A DNA stretch of 64,000 nt from Ricordea florida (lineage: Eukaryota; Cnidaria; Anthozoa; Corallimorpharia; Ricordeidae): contig OX453284.1 in assembly GCA_949710005.1 (NCBI GenBank), forward strand, positions 7,982,977 through 8,046,976, written 5' to 3'. A program made the translations under genes and the position numbers. Positions 58,071 through 64,000 of the stretch are shown in pieces. The notes under the pieces are model-generated. The model saw only the letters and a program-made list of their open reading frames with translations. It was not told the origin of the DNA and did not search any database. Positions within the stretch are counted from its first letter, which is position 1, and every line of letters begins with the position of its first letter.

Positions 58071-58139
58071 ATTCTTAGTTTAAAGAAAGAGCCAAAAAAG
58101 CAATATATACTGTCCTGAAGACTAAATTCTTTTTACCTT

Positions 58140-59260
58140 TTTTTTTTCTTGTTTTATTTTTCCTTTTCCTTTTAGCTCCTTTTCTTTGTCCTTTAATTTC
58201 TAAATAAAATTGGACTTTGGTATTTGCTCCTTGCGTAATTTTTTTTTCAACATAATATTATTAACAGAAGATGCATATGGGCGACCCGTTATCATATGGA
58301 ACACAAAAAAAAGAAAAAAAAGAAATTGTATTAGTTACAATGCTTCCTTTTTCTTTTGTTTTTTTTTCTTTTTACACCTTTTCTTGTGCTTTAATGTTTA
58401 AATGAAATTAGCTTTTATCATTTTTCATTTCTTATCTTTTTTTTCCCAAAAAATTACCATTAAATGAAGATTTACAAGAGAATCCGTCATTTATAGAACA
58501 CACAAAAAAAGAAAAAAAGAAGAAAGTATACCAGTTACAGTGTTTTTGTAATGTGCACGCTTGATTCGCATGTTTTTTCTTATGTTTTTAGACGCCTGAT
58601 TTCCCTAAACATTTCAATTTCTCCTTGAGGTGTCTGCTTCTTATACTTGTTCGTGCAAAAACGCATTAGGCTTAGGGTTAGGGTTAGGGGTTAGGGGTTA
58701 GGGTTAGGGTTAGGGTTTGGGTTAGGTTTAGGGTTTAGGGTTTTAGCGGAGATAGCACTAATGCTTTAAGTGACTGATTGAATGATTGAGAACGTATTAA
58801 ACAGAAATTCACTTCTTTTTAAATCTTTTTAAGTCTTAAATAAGTAAATGAGATTAGAGTTTTTTTACATGTTTTTTATTTTCTGTGTTTTTATTTTTTT
58901 TCCAAAAAATTACTATTAAATGAAGATTTACAAGGACAACCCGTCATGATATAGAACACACACACAAAAAAAAGAAAAATAGAAGAAAGTTTACCAATTA
59001 CAGGTTTTTCGTAATGTGCACGCTTGTTTCGCATGTTTTTTTATGTTTTTAGACTCCTGATTTCCCTAAACATTTCAATTTCTGCTTGAGGTGTCTGCTT
59101 CTTATATATACCTATGTGTAAAATAGCATTATGGTTAAGGTTAGGGTTAGGGGATAGGGGTTAGGGTTAGGGTTTGGGTTAGGTTTAGGGTTTAGGATTA
59201 TTGTGGAGATAGTACTAATACTTTTACTGACTGATTGAATGATTGAGAACGTATTAAACA
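58140..59260 (+). repeat. Tandem duplication with TTAGGG-like blocks
   Basis: A unit of about 450 bp starting near AAATTACCATTAAATGAAGA (58448) recurs at about 58908 (AAATTACTATTAAATGAAGA). Both share GTAATGTGCACGCTTG and TTGAGGTGTCTGCTTCTTAT. Each ends in degenerate telomere-like repeats (58670-58740 and 59131-59200: TTAGGGTTAGGG, TTAGGGG, TTTAGGG), then TGACTGATTGAATGATTGAG. A shorter third copy begins near 58255. Confidence 0.85.
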
Positions 59261-59688
59261 GCGAGTCACTTCTTTTCAAATATTTTTAGCCTAATCTCGT
59301 AAGCCAGAGGTCTTTTGATTTCTCATCGATTCAAACAGAAACCAGCCAAAGACTGGGCCAAAGAAGAAATCGCTGATGCAAGCAAAGAGACATGAACAGG
59401 AGCCTGGGCCAGCTGTGGACCCCTCGGGTCCAGGAATTATCGATTGTAAGCTCAGCTATCCGCCATCTTGGATTTTATTAAGAGGTTTCTCGCGCTCGCT
59501 TTTCTTCGCTCGTTTCCACCAACTGAGAGCCTGGAACAGGCTAGACAAAAATGGATATGAGGTTTTTTATATAAGAACCTGGAGTAATGTTGTATTTTTT
59601 TATGAATTTGCATCCAGATCTTAATTCTTTCGTCAGGTGGTTTCCTCTCAAGTATAAATAGATACCTATTTTTTCACAAAAAATCGAC

Positions 59689-59700
59689 CAACATGGCGGC
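59689..59700 (+). promoter_or_regulatory. SCP2: TISU-type start site of the SCPx gene
   Basis: CAACATGGCGGC matches the TISU consensus SAASATGGCGGC exactly. A TATAAATA lies at 59653-59660, about 33 bp before the ATG. It would fit a very short 5' UTR, although TISU promoters are usually TATA-less. Confidence 0.5.
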
Positions 59701-62700
59701 AAGGTCAAGAGTGTTTACTGTTGGTGTTGGAATGACAAAGTAAGTTTGTAGATGAGCTACGAAACCTCAATACTCACCAAATTTTTTTTTCTATCTAACT
59801 TATTAATTGGAAGGAAATCTCATTCTCTACTTAGAGTAAATATTAGTTTTGAATTAGCTATACACGTAGGGGTTGAGATCAATTTTGTTTCGCGAACCTG
59901 CAAACTACCCCGTCAGTGATTCCAAGAAGATATTGAAAAATTTCCGTAATGCCGTCATTACAAAAAAAGATCTTGCCCACTCAGCAGCCAATCAGAGTGC
60001 ATGTACTATTGTAGCCATGTAATATAACACCATAAAGCATGTGACTTATATTTCTCGCATGCATTATAGTGCAATTTGTACATGCAGGCTAAATCACACA
60101 AATTGTATTGTGCTAGAATGATAATAATGCTATTATATTTTGCTGAAACCATTTTGTTTAATGTCCCACATTTTATCAATCAACTTAAACTTATATGAGT
60201 CAAGAATCAAAACGTCAAGTCTACATGGACTTTCTATCCTGTTGGACACTTAAGTTAGGCATTTTAAAAAGGAAATGAAAGTTTGATCTTTGTGCATTAT
60301 TTGTAAAATAAGCACTTTAGAATAATAAAATTTTCAAGAACACTTTAGAGGTGTGAGAAGCACTTCTCTCATGTTCTTGGAAATGTCCTCATGCTTGTAA
60401 AAACCAGTAATGTACTTAGCATGTTTCTTAACATCATAAACTTTTCTTGACTAATATATGTATACCTGTATAGGTTTGAAAAGCCTCTTACCAAGAACTG
60501 GGACTATCCAGGTTTGGGACACTTCACAGCATAGATATGTAAAGGATAATACAGTCTTGGTTACATGAGGGGGGAAATTTCCCTATGAGTTATACCCACA
60601 TGTGTGATATTATTTTTTATTGATTTGCCACCACTCAGTGTGCAATGTACCACCACTTGTATGTTAATTTTTATATCTTATTAACCATGTGGGCCGTACA
60701 TAGTCATTATTAACCAAGCAGGATGTCTGTATGGGAGAATCTTGACCTCGGTTGTGAGTACAGACCAAACCAGGAACACAAATCAAGGAATCCGATTGGC
60801 TGATTTTATTTATTGGCCCTCTGAGCAGTCGTAGTCATGTAATAAAGGGATTTATTGCATTATGCTGCTGTTTAATCAGTGTGTGTTATGGCTATTAACA
60901 GCTAGCACTTCTGATGACAGCATTTTGGAAAATGTTGTAAAAAGGTACAGATTCAGTTGAGGGAAAACATGTAAATTATGTGTTTTTTACCAAGAATGAG
61001 GTCCAATTTTTGTGTGTGTATGTTTTTAATGACCTCAATACTATTGTGTTACACAAAAATATAAGAAAAGAAAATGACTATTATCTGCCATTGTGGTTGA
61101 ACAATTCTGGGCAAGAAACAAGGTACCATATCATGCAACAATAAAGGAAACATGTTTTATGAGAGGAACTACAGGACAGAACAACTGTAACTTGGGATGA
61201 AGAGTTTTGAAATGAAATGTTACTCCTGGCTTACAGTGCTTTCAGTAAGACCCAGCAACCGCCAGAGCTCCGGCAGTTGTTCTCTTTCAAATCGGCGTCT
61301 CTATTGCTTGGGTTAATGTGCTTATGAACAGAATGATAATTTAGTCAAATCCGTCAGGTGCTAACATCAGGTAGCCACCTGCTTCAAATCTTATTGAAAG
61401 CACTGGGCTTAGCACTGTACAGTTATCTGTATGTAACAACCTATCCCTTATGCAGACTTGTGTCTTATAATCATTTAAAATGTTTTGAAATCAGATATGG
61501 CTAGAGAGGCAGGTACAGCGGCACTCTCAGATGCCGGAATCTCTTACCAGCATGTAGATGCTGTTGTAGCAAGCTACTGTTATGGAGAACCCACATCAGG
61601 TTAGACATATTTGCTAATGCCAGTGGATTTCATTTGAATGAGCGAGAAAGTTAGAAAGCTAGAAATATGGATGCAATGACACCAAACTTGATCTCTGATG
61701 ATAGAAGGCATCTCTTCAATAGCTCTGTGCAATTCTTACAGACTCATTACTTCAGTGACACTTTCCGTGTTCTTGTGTACACTGTGTATAGCACTTTCAT
61801 GGATGGCCATGAATCAAGTTGTAGAAACAAAATCCTGCAAACAGCATTTTTTTTTACTCAAATCAAAAGTTGTTGTTCATGAGATGCTATAACTTGATAT
61901 TAGTAATTTTCATTGTTGTAAATTACTTATCTCTGTTTTTGTCTATACTGAGTGTATTAAACAACTACCATCATTTTGGGTCATGCTGAAATATTATTAT
62001 CTTCCAGTGAAATTTTGATGCCATCCCTCCTTTTGGTTTTCAGGTCAAAGAGCTGTTTATGGTAAGTAATCATTTATACAGGCTATAAATGATTTATCCC
62101 TTGAAAATTAAACATAAATAGTGTGTCACAATAGTCACAAGCATTTTTTTTCCATTTTGTAAATGCCAAATGTAGTTATTCTGATGAAATACATGAAATT
62201 AAGAATGATAGAATGATTATATTGTGTTTTTTTGTACTCTTGTCTGATTTGGTTTTGATATCACAATGTTTTCTATTCCTGAATTGTCAGTGACCAATGT
62301 CCACCTCCAGCAGAGTTAAAAATTGGAATGTTACATTTTCTGTTGTTGAAATCAGCTTTTTTTATATTTAAAGAGTGTAACATTGTCTTCTTCAAATTCC
62401 AGAATTGGGTTTGAGTGGCATTCCTGTTTTTAACACCAACAACAACTGTTCATCAGCATCATCAGCACTCATGCTTGCCAGACTGTTAGTAATGAGTGGA
62501 CAGTATCAGTGTGTGCTAGCACTAGGTATGTATCAGTAATGGTCATAAACCAGTAACTCTACAAGAGGGCAAGAGGAACCCAACCCTACACTCTGACTGG
62601 CTATCCATTTCACCGGCTATTCCGAATACTGCGCCGGTTTCTTCGACTATAGGTTTGTTCTCGGCATGGTATTGCGGAAAATCATACCCACCCTGAATGA

Positions 62701-63898
62701 TGCGCATCATTTACGGCAGCCGCCTATTTTATAGGCAGAAACGGCTTCTCAGAAACCTGCTGACGACCCTGCAAATAGGCAAGATGGAGCTACTCTTATT
62801 ATTTTTGTTTCTCACATGGAGCTGCTTGAAAGTGGTTGTTCAAATGGGCATAGAAGTTATTGCATGTATATTTTGCTTCTGGGCTTAGGGTTTGAAAAAA
62901 TGGAGCGTGGCTTGTCTGAAAGGTACAATGATCGAGTGTCTCCTGTCAAGCGTCATATGGATCACATGCTGGAAATTGGTGCAACTCCAGGGCTCATCAA
63001 TCCAAAGTTTAACACCATGACCTCTGATGTTATCAAGGTACATGTAACCAAGTGTCAATACACTTTATTAAAAATAAATTATAACTTCACTGTGCTCCTT
63101 TTACCATCCCCTTTCTTGGTCTGGAATTATTGCAGTTTCCAATCTTGGAGTAGTCATTGGATACTATCCTGTCACAATTAAGTTCTGGGGAGCAATATTG
63201 TTCTCCTTATAGAGTTCCATGCACTTTGTTTTTGTGTGTGTCTCTGGAAAATTTGGCTTAAGGTATATCAGTATAAATACTCAGGTGATTTTACAAAATC
63301 GTGCCCTCTGATTGGTTCGCTATCTCGGATTATCACTCAATAATCACCTCGATGAACAAACTGGCTGCCAGTCGTTCACGCTGTTTTGATGAAATAAAAT
63401 TTTTTAGTGTTGTACAATGCTTTTTCTTTTCTTTTTTTGAAATATTCACCTGTGTATTTATACTAAAACAATTAATTGCCTCTGGCTCAGTGATTATCGG
63501 TGAATATTCACCAATAATCACATCGCCTTCGGTGAATAATTGTTAATTAAAAAATCCTTGAGTTAATAGTATAGGAAAGAGATGTTGCATTTGTTATGGA
63601 AGTGGAAGGGTTGAAGCTCATTTTTATCATCATGCAGCTGTTTGCTTACGCAGCGCGGGAACACAGCAAGAAGTATGGTACCACAATGGAACAGTATGCC
63701 AAGGTTGCACACAAAAACCACAAGAACAGTGTAAACAATCCATATGCATGTGTAAAGAAGGAAATTCCAGTAAAGAACATCATTGGCTCTCAGACAATAT
63801 GCCGTCCAATCACACTTGCCATGTCTGCACCCACAGCAGATGGCTCAGCAGCAGCTGTTGTGTGTTCAAGGGATTTTATGGTGTTACATGGAATGCAG
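59693..63898 (+). CDS. SCP2: SCPx-type thiolase (sterol carrier protein X), 3' partial
   Basis: SCPx thiolases are peroxisomal 3-ketoacyl-CoA thiolases that shorten branched-chain acyl-CoAs and bile-acid side chains; animal forms often add a C-terminal SCP2 sterol-binding domain. Exons: 59693-59739, 60474-60511, 61495-61599, 62044-62061 (18 nt), 62403-62525, 62889-63037, 63638-63898. Together they give 247 residues in frame. Visible blocks: RVFTVGVGMTKFEKP at the N-terminus; GQRAVYELGLSGIPVFN; NTNNNCSSASSALMLAR, with the nucleophilic Cys at about residue 85; VLALGFEKM; AAREHSKKYGTTMEQYAKV; NHKNSVNNPYA; and MSAPTADGSAAAVV. The catalytic His regions and any SCP2 domain lie beyond the window. 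The symbol is by best resemblance; a paralogous SCPx-like thiolase is possible. Confidence 0.88.
59940..60035 (+). mobile_element. Fragment of the AGCCAATCAGAG repeat family
   Basis: CACTCAGCAGCCAATCAGAG followed by TGCATGTACTATTGTAGCC matches the right end of 21185-21615. First SCPx intron. Confidence 0.6.
61236..61405 (+). mobile_element. MITE GCCAGAGCTCC family, copy 2
   Basis: The terminal inverted repeats AGTGCTTTCAGTAAGA / TCTTATTGAAAGCACT differ at one base. SCPx intron. Confidence 0.75.
63268..63546 (+). mobile_element. MITE family with TGGCTGCC motif, copy 2 (SCPx intron)
   Basis: AGTATAAATACTCAGGTGA near the left end inverts TCACCTGTGTATTTATACT at about 63447-63466. Nearly the same length as copy 1 and in the same orientation. 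Confidence 0.8.
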
Positions 63899-63979
63899 GT
63901 GACCAAATACCCTGGAAACAATGTTAATGATTATGACTATCCTATTTAGCAATAGTTATTGGATAAGGCTGACTATGCT

Positions 63980-64000
63980 GCCGACCGATTAGCTCAGTTA
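63980..64000 (+). mobile_element. Start of a tRNA-derived SINE, cut by the window end
   Basis: GCCGACCGATTAGCTCAGTTA matches the head of the SINE at 8030 (GCCGACCAGTTAGCTCAGTT). It sits 80 bp after an SCPx exon. Confidence 0.6.

Larger units (their letters stand above)
53586..59692. other. Divergent intergenic region, FRMD8 / SCPx
   Basis: About 6.1 kb without a recognised gene. Contents: a possible FRMD8 leader exon (54581-54720); an inverted repeat around tcgattctcttcg (about 55650-55710); SINE-body fragments on the minus strand (56500-56830); a tRNA-type SINE (57859-58070); and a T- and A-rich tandem block with TTAGGG-like repeats (58140-59260). Short open frames at 55191-55445 and 55550-55972 have no recognisable product. 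Confidence 0.5.

Noticed and set aside
58670..58745. True telomere at this position
   Set aside because: The repeats are degenerate, internal, duplicated with their flank, and followed by a normal gene.

Overview
The window looks like a gene-rich, repeat-rich piece of an animal nuclear genome. The genes are clearly metazoan (pecanex, MED6, FRMD8, an SCPx thiolase) and split into many short exons with GT-AG introns. Together with a DEX1-like FG-GAP gene and a dense load of small palindromic transposons, tRNA-derived SINEs and LINE remnants, this suggests an anthozoan cnidarian, most likely a stony coral. The organism is inferred, not shown. No prokaryotic, organellar or viral region was seen.

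Five genes lie in strictly alternating orientation. (1) A pecanex-like gene on +, coding up to 24153, with its N-terminal part outside the window. (2) MED6, a Mediator head subunit, on -, 30239 to 27139. (3) A DEX1-like FG-GAP membrane protein on +, 30684 to 42556, head-to-head with MED6 across about 444 bp. (4) An FRMD8-like FERM-domain protein on -, 53579 to 44901. (5) An SCPx-type peroxisomal thiolase on +, starting at 59693 and running off the right edge. Exons were assembled by eye from splice signals, frame continuity and recalled similarity to human or plant relatives. For MED6, DEX1-like and FRMD8 the proposed coding lengths are exact multiples of three (218, 700 and 436 residues plus stop).

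The rest is introns and intergenic DNA filled with repeats: tRNA-derived SINEs, several broken LINE reverse transcriptases, and a 1.58-kb terminal-inverted-repeat element with a 9-bp target duplication. There are many hairpin MITE families, several of which recur in introns of different genes. Tandem arrays include a 108-bp minisatellite on both sides of a pecanex exon and a duplicated block with degenerate TTAGGG-like repeats. The genes do not form an obvious pathway. The observations most worth a second look are the perfect 49-bp intronic hairpin, the hairpin repeat family whose edge supplies the MED6 stop codon, the intact TIR element with its target duplication, two TISU-type start sites, and a GC-AG intron in pecanex.
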